This document shows, piece after piece, positions 19,045 through 27,982 of a DNA stretch of 64,000 nucleotides; within the stretch, counting starts at the first letter, position 1; the number at the start of each line of letters is the position of its first letter. The notes below the pieces were generated by a model, which was not told where the DNA came from, searched no databases, and saw only the letters and a list, made by a program, of their open reading frames with translations. The stretch covers positions 496,001-560,000 of the forward strand of contig NZ_FNNP01000001.1 of assembly GCF_900106805.1 (NCBI RefSeq). Reading direction: 5' to 3'. This DNA comes from Ruegeria halocynthiae (GTDB taxonomy: Bacteria > Pseudomonadota > Alphaproteobacteria > Rhodobacterales > Rhodobacteraceae). A program made the translations under genes and the position numbers.

Positions 19045-20294
19045 TGTTCGATGATAACGGCGTCGGCCCTCAGCTGTTCCAGCAGGCTGTCGGCAAGGGC
19101 CTGCAGCCGCTGTTGGGTCAGCGCATTGGCCACGTCGACACGGGTGGTATCCTCGCCCAGTTCGCGGGTTCGGGTGCACAACATCAGGAACACCAGTGTC
19201 TGTCCATTGTTACGGGTCAGAGTGGTTGACGCTTCGTTCGGATCAAGCTTGGCCAGTTCCAATGCCACGTCACGCGGAATATCAGAAGGGCTGGCGGTGA
19301 TGCGGTCCAGTACCTCGGGCGATTGCTTCTTGGCGAGGCCATAGAGGTCATCGCAGGTGTCGATCTCTTCCTTGAGGCTTTCGGCTTGCGCAAGCGTATC
19401 GGCGCTGCGACCACCGGGCAGGTAGTACATTGCGTAGTCAATTTCTGAGAAGCGCGGCGCACCGGTGGCGACTTCTCGGATGCCGCGCATCTGAAACAGG
19501 GCAACGGCGTTCGGCAGCGACAGCGGATCGGTAATCTCACCGTTCTTCAGGCTCAGAATGACGGGTTGCAGGGCTGGTGGCAGGTTGCCAAGCGAAAGCC
19601 AGTCCAACTGCCCGCCGTTTTCGCGTGTGGCGGCGCCGGAGTATTGCACGGCGGCAGAGGAAAAGCTTTGCTGATCGGGAAGCTGCGAGATTTCTTCGGC
19701 TAGAGCCTCGGCCTGTGCCACAGTCTGAGGTGTGACAGGAATAATGATCTCAGACAGCAGGACCTGCAGGCCACCGCCGCCGCCCTGACCCAGCGCGCGG
19801 TTGATTTCATCTTCGGTGGGCCGGGCCTGTGACAGAAAACGCGCGCTGACATAATCACGCCATGACAACTGATCCGCCACAAAGTCCCGTACGGTTTCGT
19901 TGGAAATACCGGCATCATTGAGCAGTGTCAGAAACTCTTCACTGCTGAGGTTGCCGCGTGAGGCGAATTCGTCGATCCCGGTTTGAACGTCCTCGGGAGC
20001 GGCCTCGATTCCGGCATCGCGCATGGCCTGTTTTCGCAGGCGGTCGTCGATCAGGGCCTCGCGGACCTCGGTCTCGGAATTGCCGGGAACGCCGAGCAGT
20101 TCGAGAAACTGCTGACGCTGCTGCAATTCATACCAGGTCACGATGTCCTGATTGACCCGGATCGCCGGCGAGAAAAGGCTTTGGCCCTGCGCTTGCGGTG
20201 TGGTCATCGCAATTAGCGTGGCGGCCAGCACCGGTAGCACCGATTTATGGCAGCCCGAGCGGAGAGATTTTGTGAAACCTGAGATCAACTGCAT
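19041..20294 (-). CDS. surA: Periplasmic chaperone/peptidyl-prolyl isomerase SurA
   Basis: SurA escorts unfolded outer-membrane proteins, including LptD, across the periplasm. The 417 residues have a signal peptide (about 1-38, ending PQAQGQ), an N-terminal chaperone domain (IRVNQDIVTWYELQQR, then DDRLRKQA) and one recognisable parvulin domain at about 170-275 (LLSEIIIPV, YSGAATRENGGQLDWLSLGNLP). A second parvulin-like copy, if present, is degenerate. The start overlaps the end of lptD by 10 bases, so expression is coupled to that of its client. Confidence 0.88.
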   Translation of the reverse strand: MQLISGFTKSLRSGCHKSVLPVLAATLIAMTTPQAQGQSLFSPAIRVNQDIVTWYELQQRQQFLELLGVPGNSETEVREALIDDRLRKQAMRDAGIEAAPEDVQTGIDEFASRGNLSSEEFLTLLNDAGISNETVRDFVADQLSWRDYVSARFLSQARPTEDEINRALGQGGGGGLQVLLSEIIIPVTPQTVAQAEALAEEISQLPDQQSFSSAAVQYSGAATRENGGQLDWLSLGNLPPALQPVILSLKNGEITDPLSLPNAVALFQMRGIREVATGAPRFSEIDYAMYYLPGGRSADTLAQAESLKEEIDTCDDLYGLAKKQSPEVLDRITASPSDIPRDVALELAKLDPNEASTTLTRNNGQTLVFLMLCTRTRELGEDTTRVDVANALTQQRLQALADSLLEQLRADAVIIEQ

Positions 20295-22450
20295 CTTCTC
20301 TTAAACTTCTGTCCATCGCCTTCGACGGAATACCCTGTCAGGGCTACGGTAAAGCCGAATTCTGTCGAAGGCTCAATACTTGATGTGGAGGTAAAGCGTC
20401 TGTTGATGTTCAAATTTACCTGCACACACTCATTTTCATACGTCACGCCAAACCCAAGGCGGAGCGGTTCGGATTCGCTGAAATCATAGCGTGCATTGGC
20501 ACGGGTCAGCCAGTTCTGATCAATGCGATAACGTCCACCGACACGCAATTCCGAAATTTCCTTTTCATTTGCTTCGGCCGGATCCGGTTCCAGCCAGATG
20601 TAACCTGCGGAAAGCGCTGTGTCATCGTTGGACCAGCCGGCGCGTAGTTCAGCCTTGGTAAAGCTGAAATCACTGTTCAGCAATCCGCGCGCCGCCAGGG
20701 TCAACCCTTTGCCGTTGTTTAGCTGCCCAGCCAGCAGAATGTCTGACTTGGTACCCTGCAGTCCGGAGGTCAGGGTGAAATCCGGGTCCGCATCTGATCG
20801 AAAGACCTGGCCTACCGTTGCCAGCGCGCGCCAGCCATCGGCGTTGTATCGGGACCAGTTCAGGCCAACAACAGCCGTTGTGCCGTCTTCGCGCCGATCT
20901 TCGGCTGGAAAGCGCGAGAGCGACAGCAGATTGCCCTGATCGAAATCCTGAAATGTGCTTTCGTCATTGGGCACGTTGTTGTCTGAAACATTTGTCCAGC
21001 CGATTTGTGCGATCGGCTCTAGAATCTGCGTGGCTCCGTTCTGCTCACGGCGCAGCATCGGATAGCGCAGTGTAAAGGCGGCGCGCGGGGTCAAGCGGGT
21101 CACATTGTTCGGATAATTGCTGTCATCGCGAATGTCGAACGTATCAACAGCTGCGCCCAATTGCGCCTCGGCGCGTAACCCGGTTGCAAAGGTCCAACTG
21201 CGCAGCCACTCGGCGTCAAATGTCGCACGGGCGACGTCGCGGCCTGTGATGTTCTCATCACTGGTGCGCGTGTGGGTGTGACCAATGAATGCCAACTCGA
21301 CTTCGCCGCCGACTGCCGTGGGGAAAAAACGTTTGCGATAATTGATATCGAGAACGCGGGATGGGATTTCGTCCTGTTCCTCACTGTCGCGCAGGCTTTT
21401 GTAGTGAATGAAGCTGGTCTTGAAGGCCGTATCGCGTTTAATCCGTTCAAGCGCAATCTCACTGCGCAGACGGTCATAATCAGGCAAGCCGTAGTCAGCC
21501 AGATACGAATCATCCGAGGTTGTCCGGATGTCGAATGTAAGCCGATAGCTGTTGCCCAGACTGAACCGGCCATCAGCGAAGAAATAACCGCGATCCTGAT
21601 TGGGCTGTACGTCGTCGCGGGTATAGGCGCCTCGCAGCCGGATGCGTCCGCGTTTGAAGGCCTGCCGATAGCGAAACCCAAGTGTGCGGGTTTTTTTCGA
21701 TAGGTAGGGTGTCAGCGTCAGGTCCTTGTGATCGCCGATCTTGAAAAAATATGGCACTTTTACGCCGGTACTCAATTGCGAGGTGGTACGGATCGAAGGC
21801 ACAAGGAAACCGGTCGCACGTTCGAGCGTCGGGTCCGGCAGGCGCAGCGTGGGGAAATAGAAAACCGGTACATCCAGAATGCGGAATTGAGCACCCTCGA
21901 AATACAGCTGCCGTTCTAGCTGATCATGGGTGACCTTACGGGCACGAATTTGCCAGATCGGGGGTTTGCCATTGGCGCAGACATGGCACGAAGTCGCCGC
22001 AACTTTGCTGAACTGTGTGTATCGCCCCGCGGCCCGTGTGGCCTGAACCGAGGCTATTTGCAACTGTTGGTCAAACACCATCCGCGCGCCCATCAACAGA
22101 CCATTCTGGATACCGCTGTCCAGTTGCGCGGAATCGGCCAACACAGTGGTTTCCCCGCCCTGATCGATTCGGATTGGGCCGGTCAGGGTCAGTTCACCGG
22201 TCTCTCGGTCATAAGTGACGCCTTGGGCAGTCAATTTTACATCACCCTGATAGGCTTCGACATTGCCTTCCGCGACCAGTTTGCGGTCGGGGGTGATGAA
22301 TATTTCGTCAGCCACAAGAAGGGCAGGCTGATTCTGTTCGGACGCGCTGGCGTCACTGTTTGGGCCAGCGCCTTCGGATTGCGCCGCTATCGCGGTTGAC
22401 AGCGACAGGATCAATGCGCTGGACAGCAGCAGGGGCAGGACGGATCGCAT
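20285..22450 (-). CDS. lptD: LPS-assembly outer membrane protein LptD
   Basis: Outer-membrane beta-barrel that inserts lipopolysaccharide into the outer leaflet together with LptE. The 721 residues start with a signal peptide (about 1-22), then an OstA/LptA-like beta-jellyroll (about 45-170, DEIFITPDRKLVAEGNVEAYQGDVKLTAQGVTYD split over the strand repeats), the FPTLRLPDPTLERATGFLVP junction, and a long barrel rich in alternating aromatic residues ending in GFTVALTGYSVEGD. It overlaps lptG by one base (TGATG) and surA by 10, forming a tight operon. Confidence 0.95.
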   Translation of the reverse strand: MRSVLPLLLSSALILSLSTAIAAQSEGAGPNSDASASEQNQPALLVADEIFITPDRKLVAEGNVEAYQGDVKLTAQGVTYDRETGELTLTGPIRIDQGGETTVLADSAQLDSGIQNGLLMGARMVFDQQLQIASVQATRAAGRYTQFSKVAATSCHVCANGKPPIWQIRARKVTHDQLERQLYFEGAQFRILDVPVFYFPTLRLPDPTLERATGFLVPSIRTTSQLSTGVKVPYFFKIGDHKDLTLTPYLSKKTRTLGFRYRQAFKRGRIRLRGAYTRDDVQPNQDRGYFFADGRFSLGNSYRLTFDIRTTSDDSYLADYGLPDYDRLRSEIALERIKRDTAFKTSFIHYKSLRDSEEQDEIPSRVLDINYRKRFFPTAVGGEVELAFIGHTHTRTSDENITGRDVARATFDAEWLRSWTFATGLRAEAQLGAAVDTFDIRDDSNYPNNVTRLTPRAAFTLRYPMLRREQNGATQILEPIAQIGWTNVSDNNVPNDESTFQDFDQGNLLSLSRFPAEDRREDGTTAVVGLNWSRYNADGWRALATVGQVFRSDADPDFTLTSGLQGTKSDILLAGQLNNGKGLTLAARGLLNSDFSFTKAELRAGWSNDDTALSAGYIWLEPDPAEANEKEISELRVGGRYRIDQNWLTRANARYDFSESEPLRLGFGVTYENECVQVNLNINRRFTSTSSIEPSTEFGFTVALTGYSVEGDGQKFKRRCS

Positions 22451-23550
22451 CAGCCATCCTCTGCGTGTAGTAAGAGGCCAAGAGACAGCAGTATCCCTGC
22501 AAACGGAGGCGCCCAGGCGGCAACGAGGATCGGCAATTGTCCGTTTTCTCCAAGTATCTGAGCAAAATTGCGGATGAAATAGATGCCAAACCCCAGCAAA
22601 ACGGCAGTCAGTACGGCAACGCCGGTGCCGCCAAACCGGACATGGCGCATGGTGAAAGCAGCACCGATTAGCACCATGGACACCAGAAACAGAGGTCGTG
22701 CGAGTTGTACCTGCAGCCAGACCTCATACTGCTTTGTTGAAAAGCCAGCTTCGCTTAGGTCACGGATCAACTGAGGCAGATCATAGACTGACACTGAATC
22801 CTGCTGTCCCAGAGTGTCGATGATCCGGTCCCGGGTCAGCGTGGTGGGCAGATTCAGAATCTCGTGGGTGCTTGCCTGAATTTCGGGGTTCAGACCATCT
22901 TGAAGGGGCCAGACTTTGGCCTGATGCAGGGCCCAGTATCCATCCTCCAAATCTGCCTGAATAGCCGAGATTTGTTGGTTCGGTTTGCCGTCTTGCGCGA
23001 ATGTGGTGATGGTCACGTTCTGTAAGGCGAATCTGTCGCCGTTGACCGTGCCGGTCGCGTGAATCACCGACTGGCCGTTGGGCGAGCCTTGCCGCAACCA
23101 CAAACCCTCGCGGCTGATCGACAAGGCCGAACTGCCCTGATTGCGATAGTCATCGGACAGGCGCTGGAATTCTTCGGATGTGGCGGCAGCGATCGGGTTC
23201 AGCAGCGCCACTGCAAGCGTGCCAATGGCCAGTGCCAGCAGGACCGGGGCCAGCAACGCACGGATGCCTGAGCGTCCGATGGCGCGGGTCACCACCAGTT
23301 CGGAACTGCGGGCGAGGCCGACAAACAGCGCAATCGTGGCCAGGATCATCAGCAGGGGCAGCATCTCGCTGATGGCGGCGGGTGTGTTCAGCAATGTCAA
23401 TTGCAATAGCTGACCAAAGGATAAGTTGACCTGATCAAACCTTCGCACCTGTTCAATTAGGTCGATCAAAATCATCAGGGTCAGAAAGATGCCACCGATC
23501 ACAAGAAAGCTTTGGAGAAAGCGGCGGGCAAAATATCGGTCGAGGATCAC
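22450..23550 (-). CDS. lptG: LPS export ABC transporter permease LptG
   Basis: Inner-membrane subunit of LptB2FG, which extracts lipopolysaccharide and feeds the LptC-LptA-LptD bridge. About 366 residues: helices at roughly 15-35, 50-75 and 95-120, a periplasmic beta-jellyroll (about 130-255), then three C-terminal helices. ILDRYFARRFLQSFL is the usual beginning. I favour GTG 23550 with GGGG upstream; in-frame ATGs at 23577 and 23598 would add a proline-rich leader not seen in the family. Its usual partner gene lptF is not adjacent: only about 220 bases separate this start from the divergent pepA. Confidence 0.85.
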   Translation of the reverse strand: MILDRYFARRFLQSFLVIGGIFLTLMILIDLIEQVRRFDQVNLSFGQLLQLTLLNTPAAISEMLPLLMILATIALFVGLARSSELVVTRAIGRSGIRALLAPVLLALAIGTLAVALLNPIAAATSEEFQRLSDDYRNQGSSALSISREGLWLRQGSPNGQSVIHATGTVNGDRFALQNVTITTFAQDGKPNQQISAIQADLEDGYWALHQAKVWPLQDGLNPEIQASTHEILNLPTTLTRDRIIDTLGQQDSVSVYDLPQLIRDLSEAGFSTKQYEVWLQVQLARPLFLVSMVLIGAAFTMRHVRFGGTGVAVLTAVLLGFGIYFIRNFAQILGENGQLPILVAAWAPPFAGILLSLGLLLHAEDG

Positions 23551-23769
23551 GCGGGCATCCCCGTCAGGCCCCGGCATACGGGAATCACGTCGAGGCATGG
23601 TTTCATGCGCGACGGCCTGTAGCTGCCGATTATTGTCACGTTCTCTCCCCCGAGCCTGCCATTATTTTTTCGGGACCATAATGCAATTGCCCGGCGGGGA
23701 AAACTGCTATCTGGTCAAGATCGACTGCGCGGGCTAGGTCTTGGGCAACGCATTTTTCAGGAGAATGAT

Positions 23770-25248
23770 ATGAGCAGTCTGGTTCCGGTTCGTTTTACCC
23801 CCTTTGATCTGGATACGATGGCACAGACCGAAGGGCGCATCGCGATTCTCATCCCCGCCGATGGCAAGATGAACCCCGCCGCGCGCCGGGCCAATCGTCT
23901 GACCAAGGGCGCGGTGGCGCGCCTGGTCGCAAGCGAACGATTCAGCAAGGTCAAATCGGGTGATGTGATTTCGCTGGCCTGGCCCGCCGGAATGGTGGCC
24001 GAAGCGCTGGACGTGCTTATCCTGCCGCGCCGCCCCGATGCTGACGAGGCGCGCAAAGCCGGGGCCAAGTTGGTTAAGCTGGCAGCGGGCAAATCTGTTC
24101 TGGTTATGGCGGCCAATCAGGTGCGGGTGGAAGACCTGGCCATGGGAATGGTGCTGCGGGCTTACGATTTCGACGTGCACAAAACCAAAGACTCTGATCC
24201 GGTGGGTGAGATTGTCATCAGCTATTCCAAAGCAGATGAGGCCGAGGCTGCCTTTGCCTCGCTTTATGCAGTCGCAGATGGCGTGCACATGACCCGCGAT
24301 CTGACCAATGAACCAGCGAATGTACTGACCACGACCGAGTTCGCAGACCGGCTGGCCGAGATGGAGTCGCTTGGCCTGAAGGTTGAGGTTCTGGAGGAAG
24401 ACAAGCTCGCTGAGCTCGGAATGCGCACATTGCTGAGCGTTGGGCAGGGGTCTGAAAGCCCTTCGAAGGTTGTGGTGATGCACTGGAATGGGGGCGATAC
24501 GGATGATGCGCCGCTGGCGCTGGTCGGCAAGGGAGTGGTGTTTGATACTGGTGGTATCTCGCTCAAACCTGCGGCGGGTATGGAAGACATGACTATGGAT
24601 ATGGGCGGTGCTGGCGTTGTCGCCGGGACAATGCGCGCGCTGGCCAAGCGCAAGGCCAAGGCCAATGTCGTCGGGCTGGTTGGGTTGGTTGAGAATATGC
24701 CCTCGGGCAATGCCACCCGTCCCGGTGATGTGGTCACATCGATGAAGGGGGATACCGTCGAGATCATCAACACTGATGCCGAGGGCCGTTTGGTACTGTG
24801 CGACGTAATGTGGTACGCGCAGGATCGGTTTCAGCCGGTTGGTATGGTTGATCTGGCCACTCTGACAGGAGCGGTTATCATTGGCCTTGGACATGAAAAC
24901 GCAGGTGTGTTTTCAAACAACGACACATTCTGTGACGCCTTCCTGAAATCTGCCAAGGCCGAGGACGAAGGCGCATGGCGGCTGCCGTTGGGTGAAGGCT
25001 ATGACAAACAGCTGAAATCACGCATCGCTGATATGAAAAATGTCGGCGGACGGCCTGCGGGTTCGATCACCGCCGCGCAGTTCCTGCAGCGTTTTGTCAA
25101 GGACGAGACGCCATGGATTCACCTCGATATCGCGGGGGTGGCGTCGGTGTCGTCAGAGACGTCTTACGCGCCCAAAGGAGCCACTGGTTGGGGCGTCCGT
25201 GCGCTGAGCCGGTTCGTACAAGACAATTTCGAGACCACGGGCGAATAG
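23770..25248 (+). CDS. pepA: Leucyl aminopeptidase (cytosol aminopeptidase, M17)
   Basis: Di-metal exopeptidase that removes N-terminal residues; in some bacteria PepA also binds DNA. The 492 residues match. The catalytic domain shows VGKGVVFDTGGISLKP (metal lysine and aspartate), MEDMTMDMGGA, the hallmark NTDAEGRLVL, LATLTGA, and the closing WIHLDIAGVA. TCAGGAGAATGAT gives a good ribosome site. It is coupled to holC, 4 bases downstream, an arrangement common in proteobacteria, and is divergent from lptG. Confidence 0.96.
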   Translation: MSSLVPVRFTPFDLDTMAQTEGRIAILIPADGKMNPAARRANRLTKGAVARLVASERFSKVKSGDVISLAWPAGMVAEALDVLILPRRPDADEARKAGAKLVKLAAGKSVLVMAANQVRVEDLAMGMVLRAYDFDVHKTKDSDPVGEIVISYSKADEAEAAFASLYAVADGVHMTRDLTNEPANVLTTTEFADRLAEMESLGLKVEVLEEDKLAELGMRTLLSVGQGSESPSKVVVMHWNGGDTDDAPLALVGKGVVFDTGGISLKPAAGMEDMTMDMGGAGVVAGTMRALAKRKAKANVVGLVGLVENMPSGNATRPGDVVTSMKGDTVEIINTDAEGRLVLCDVMWYAQDRFQPVGMVDLATLTGAVIIGLGHENAGVFSNNDTFCDAFLKSAKAEDEGAWRLPLGEGYDKQLKSRIADMKNVGGRPAGSITAAQFLQRFVKDETPWIHLDIAGVASVSSETSYAPKGATGWGVRALSRFVQDNFETTGE

Positions 25249-25252
25249 ACCC

Positions 25253-25711
25253 GTGGGAGCCGTCTATTTCTACCACCTGACCCGCCAACCACTGGAGCAC
25301 ACGTTGCCCGTGCTGCTGGATAAGGCGCGGCAGGCCGGGTGGCGGATCGCCGTGCGGGGCATTGATCCCGCGCGCATGGACTGGCTGGATGAACGACTGT
25401 GGCTGGGCCCTGAAGATGGGTTCCAGCCGCATGGTCGGGAAGGTGGGCCGCACGATGCGGCGCAGCCCATTTTGCTGACGACGGGACCAAAGGCCGCAAA
25501 CAAGGCGACCTGCGTGATGGCAGTGGATGGCGCAGTGATCGAGGCTGATGAAGTTGCGGCTTTGGAGCGGGTTTGTATTCTGTTTGATGGCAATGACCCG
25601 GAAGCAGTTCAACATGCGCGCGGGCAGTGGAAAGCACTGACCGGGGCAGGATGCTCGGCGCAATATTGGTCCGAGGAATCCGGACGATGGGAGAAGAAGG
25701 CCGAGGCTTGA
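25253..25711 (+). CDS. holC: DNA polymerase III chi subunit
   Basis: Chi links the clamp loader to single-strand binding protein. The 152-residue protein has the family opening VYFYHLTRQPLEHTLPVLLDKARQAGWR, RMDWLDERLW, QPILLT and VCILFDGNDPEAVQHARGQWKAL. The start codon is GTG at 25253, 4 bases after the pepA stop, so it depends on translation of pepA. The last stretch (YWSEESGRWEKKAEA) is the expected C-terminus. Confidence 0.92.
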   Translation: MGAVYFYHLTRQPLEHTLPVLLDKARQAGWRIAVRGIDPARMDWLDERLWLGPEDGFQPHGREGGPHDAAQPILLTTGPKAANKATCVMAVDGAVIEADEVAALERVCILFDGNDPEAVQHARGQWKALTGAGCSAQYWSEESGRWEKKAEA

Positions 25712-25741
25712 TCGGCGCAAGTTTTTTTAGGGAGATTTTAG

Positions 25742-26788
25742 ATGGATATGAAGCCTTTGGGCCGCACCGGGATCATGGTGTCGGATCTGTGCCTTGGAAC
25801 GATGACCTTTGGCACACAAACATCAGAAACTGATGCGCATCACCAAATGGATATTGCGCTTGCGGGTGGGATCAACTTTGTTGACGCTGCAGAGATGTAT
25901 CCGGTCAATCCGATTTCCAAGGAAACAATTGGGCGAACCGAAGAGATTCTGGGTAACTGGAATTCTACCAACAAATCCCGGCGCGGGGATTATGTGCTGG
26001 CGACAAAGCATTCCGGCGAGGGGTTCATTCATGCGCGCAATGGCGCACCGATCTCGAAAGAGACCATTCCCGATGCGATCGAAGGATCGCTGCGCCGTTT
26101 GCAGACGGATTGCATCGACCTCTATCAGTTCCACTGGCCAAATCGCGGCAGCTATATGTTCCGGCAGAACTGGGACTTTACGCCCTCGGGTAACAACCGG
26201 GATGAGATTGTGGATGAGATGCGCGAAAGCCTGATCGCGCTGCAGACGCAGGTGGATAAAGGTAATATTCGCGCCTTTGGTTTGTCGAACGAGAGCGCAT
26301 GGGGGACTGCGCAGTGGTTGCGGGCGTCGGATGAGGTCGGAGGCCCTCGTGTTGCGTCGATCCAGAACGAGTATTCTCTGCTCTGCAGGTTGTTCGATAC
26401 GGATTTGGCTGAATTGTGCCTGCTCGAAGATGTCGGGTTGCTGTCATTTTCTCCATTGGCGGCGGGTTTCCTGACCGGAAAGTATCAGGGTGGTGCTGTA
26501 CCAGAAGGATCGCGCATGGCGTTGGTTCCGAATATGGGTGGGCGCAAGACGGATCGTGTATTTGACGCGGTGGCGGCGTACGTGGATATCGCTGAGCGGC
26601 ACGGGTTGGACCCGGTGCATATGTCTCTGGCGTGGAGCTGCAGTAGACCGTTCATGGGGTCGACCATTTTTGGCGCGACGACTGTCGCGCAGTTGGAGCA
26701 TGTTCTGGCGGGCAAGGATTTGAAGCTGTCGCCGGCGGTGTTGGCAGAGATCAGCGCGGTGCATCGTGCGTTTCCGATGCCGTACTGA
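25742..26788 (+). CDS. Aldo/keto reductase (Tas/YhdN-like)
   Basis: NADPH-dependent carbonyl reductase of the aldo/keto reductase superfamily. The 348 residues resemble E. coli Tas: MKPLGRTGIMVSDLCLGTMTFG, INFVDAAEMYP (catalytic Asp and Tyr), the LATKHSG strand with the catalytic lysine, LYQFHWPNR, FGLSNESAWG, and SPLAAGFLTGKY. The substrate is unknown. AGGGAGATTTTAG precedes the start. It stands alone, 30 bases after holC, and ends just before a copy of the dispersed repeat. Confidence 0.9.
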   Translation: MDMKPLGRTGIMVSDLCLGTMTFGTQTSETDAHHQMDIALAGGINFVDAAEMYPVNPISKETIGRTEEILGNWNSTNKSRRGDYVLATKHSGEGFIHARNGAPISKETIPDAIEGSLRRLQTDCIDLYQFHWPNRGSYMFRQNWDFTPSGNNRDEIVDEMRESLIALQTQVDKGNIRAFGLSNESAWGTAQWLRASDEVGGPRVASIQNEYSLLCRLFDTDLAELCLLEDVGLLSFSPLAAGFLTGKYQGGAVPEGSRMALVPNMGGRKTDRVFDAVAAYVDIAERHGLDPVHMSLAWSCSRPFMGSTIFGATTVAQLEHVLAGKDLKLSPAVLAEISAVHRAFPMPY

Positions 26789-26794
26789 AGGTAT

Positions 26795-26853
26795 GGGGGC
26801 GCTGCCCCCGTCGCCTTTGGCGACTCCCCCGAGGTATTTTTGGCCAGATGAAG
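26795..26853 (+). repeat. Dispersed intergenic repeat, copy 3 (long form)
   Basis: Hairpins GGGGGC-GCT-GCCCCC and GTCGCC-TTT-GGCGAC followed by TCCCCCGAGG and the core TATTTTTGGCCAGATGAAG. It is almost the same as copy 1, with compensating changes in the second stem (base pairs kept), and fills the gap between the converging aldo/keto reductase and cdhR genes. Confidence 0.87.
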
Positions 26854-26863
26854 TTGGATCGCG

Positions 26864-27850
26864 TCAGTGATGGGTCGGTTGTGTGCGATCTTGTCTGAGA
26901 TCGCGGGCAGAGAGACCGTGGGCGGTGCGGAAGGCGCGGGCGAAGCTGGATTGTGACGCGAAGCCGGTGGCGAGTGCCACATCCATCAAGGGTATGTCGG
27001 TATCGGTGACCAGACGGCGGGCCTCGGCGAGACGCAATTGCAGGTAATGATCCTGCGGCGTCGTGTTCAGTCGTAGGCGGAACTGTTGCTGCAGGGTACG
27101 CGTGCTGGTGCCGAGCGTGTCAGCGATGTGTGCCAGTGGCAGTGGTTCATCCAGCGATGTTTCCATGAGCGAGTTGGCCTTGGCCGTCAGGGCAGTGTGG
27201 CGATGCGGAGCCCCTGTGCGGCTTTGAGGTTTTGTGGGTTCGGATGTGCCTTCGTAGAGGAACAGCCCGGAGACTCGGGCGGCGAATCCTGCGCCATGGC
27301 GGGCGGCGATGATGTGCAGCATCATGTCGATCGCTGGGACGGCTCCGCCAGAGGTCAGGCGGTTTTCAGATACTGTGAACCGGTCGGGGCGCACATCAAC
27401 ATTGGGGAAGCGAGAGGCAAAATTTTCCAGATCCTCCCAATGAGTTGTGGCCGCGTGACCATCAAGTAAGCCTGCTTCGGCCAGCAACCAAGGACCGCCA
27501 TCTATCCCGGCCATGGTGGCTCCGGTGGCGGCGATCCGGCGGAGCCCGGCCAGCAAGCTGGGCGTTGCATGGCGTGCCAATTGGAAACCGGCGACCACGA
27601 TCATCAGGTCACAGCCTTGCAGTCGAGCCAATGGAATGCCCTGTACATTCAGGGCGCTGGTCAACATCGCGGGCTCTGCTGTGGCGGTGACGTAATCCCA
27701 GTCAAAAGCGGGCCGGTCCGCCAGTCGGTTGGCCGCGCGCATCGGATCGACAGCGGCGGCGAAGCTGAGTGTGTTGCATTCGTCCAGCACCAACACGGTC
27801 GTTTTTAGCGCACGATGTTCAGGCTGGAGTATGTTTTTTGCGGATTTCAT
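26864..27850 (-). CDS. GlxA/CdhR-type AraC-family transcriptional regulator
   Basis: A 328-residue regulator: an N-terminal DJ-1/PfpI-like ligand domain (about 20-195, VLVLDECNTLSFAAAVDPMRAANRL, DGGPWLLAEAGLLDGHAATTHWED) and a C-terminal AraC HTH domain (about 220-320, LPLAHIADTLGTSTRTLQQQF, MDVALATGFASQSSFARAFR). The catalytic cysteine of DJ-1-type peptidases is absent, as in other sensory members. The divergent carnitine genes make it the likely CdhR, which in Pseudomonas activates carnitine catabolism. I chose ATG 27850; a TTG at 27874 is the alternative. Confidence 0.85.
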   Translation of the reverse strand: MKSAKNILQPEHRALKTTVLVLDECNTLSFAAAVDPMRAANRLADRPAFDWDYVTATAEPAMLTSALNVQGIPLARLQGCDLMIVVAGFQLARHATPSLLAGLRRIAATGATMAGIDGGPWLLAEAGLLDGHAATTHWEDLENFASRFPNVDVRPDRFTVSENRLTSGGAVPAIDMMLHIIAARHGAGFAARVSGLFLYEGTSEPTKPQSRTGAPHRHTALTAKANSLMETSLDEPLPLAHIADTLGTSTRTLQQQFRLRLNTTPQDHYLQLRLAEARRLVTDTDIPLMDVALATGFASQSSFARAFRTAHGLSARDLRQDRTQPTHH

Positions 27851-27982
27851 CAAGTCTGATTCGCATTCTGCCAAGTGGTTTCCTCAAAGCTGCGTCAGAG
27901 TTGACGCCGAAGCAAATCGGAATCCGGGGAGAAGCCTGGGGAAAACCCACGGCAAAACCGGGTATAAGCTGGGGATAACGTC

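Noticed and set aside
23734..24894. A 386-codon open frame antisense to pepA
   Set aside because: It is the mirror of a well-conserved aminopeptidase gene; the translation is rich in His, Arg and Gln with no family resemblance and no ribosome site.
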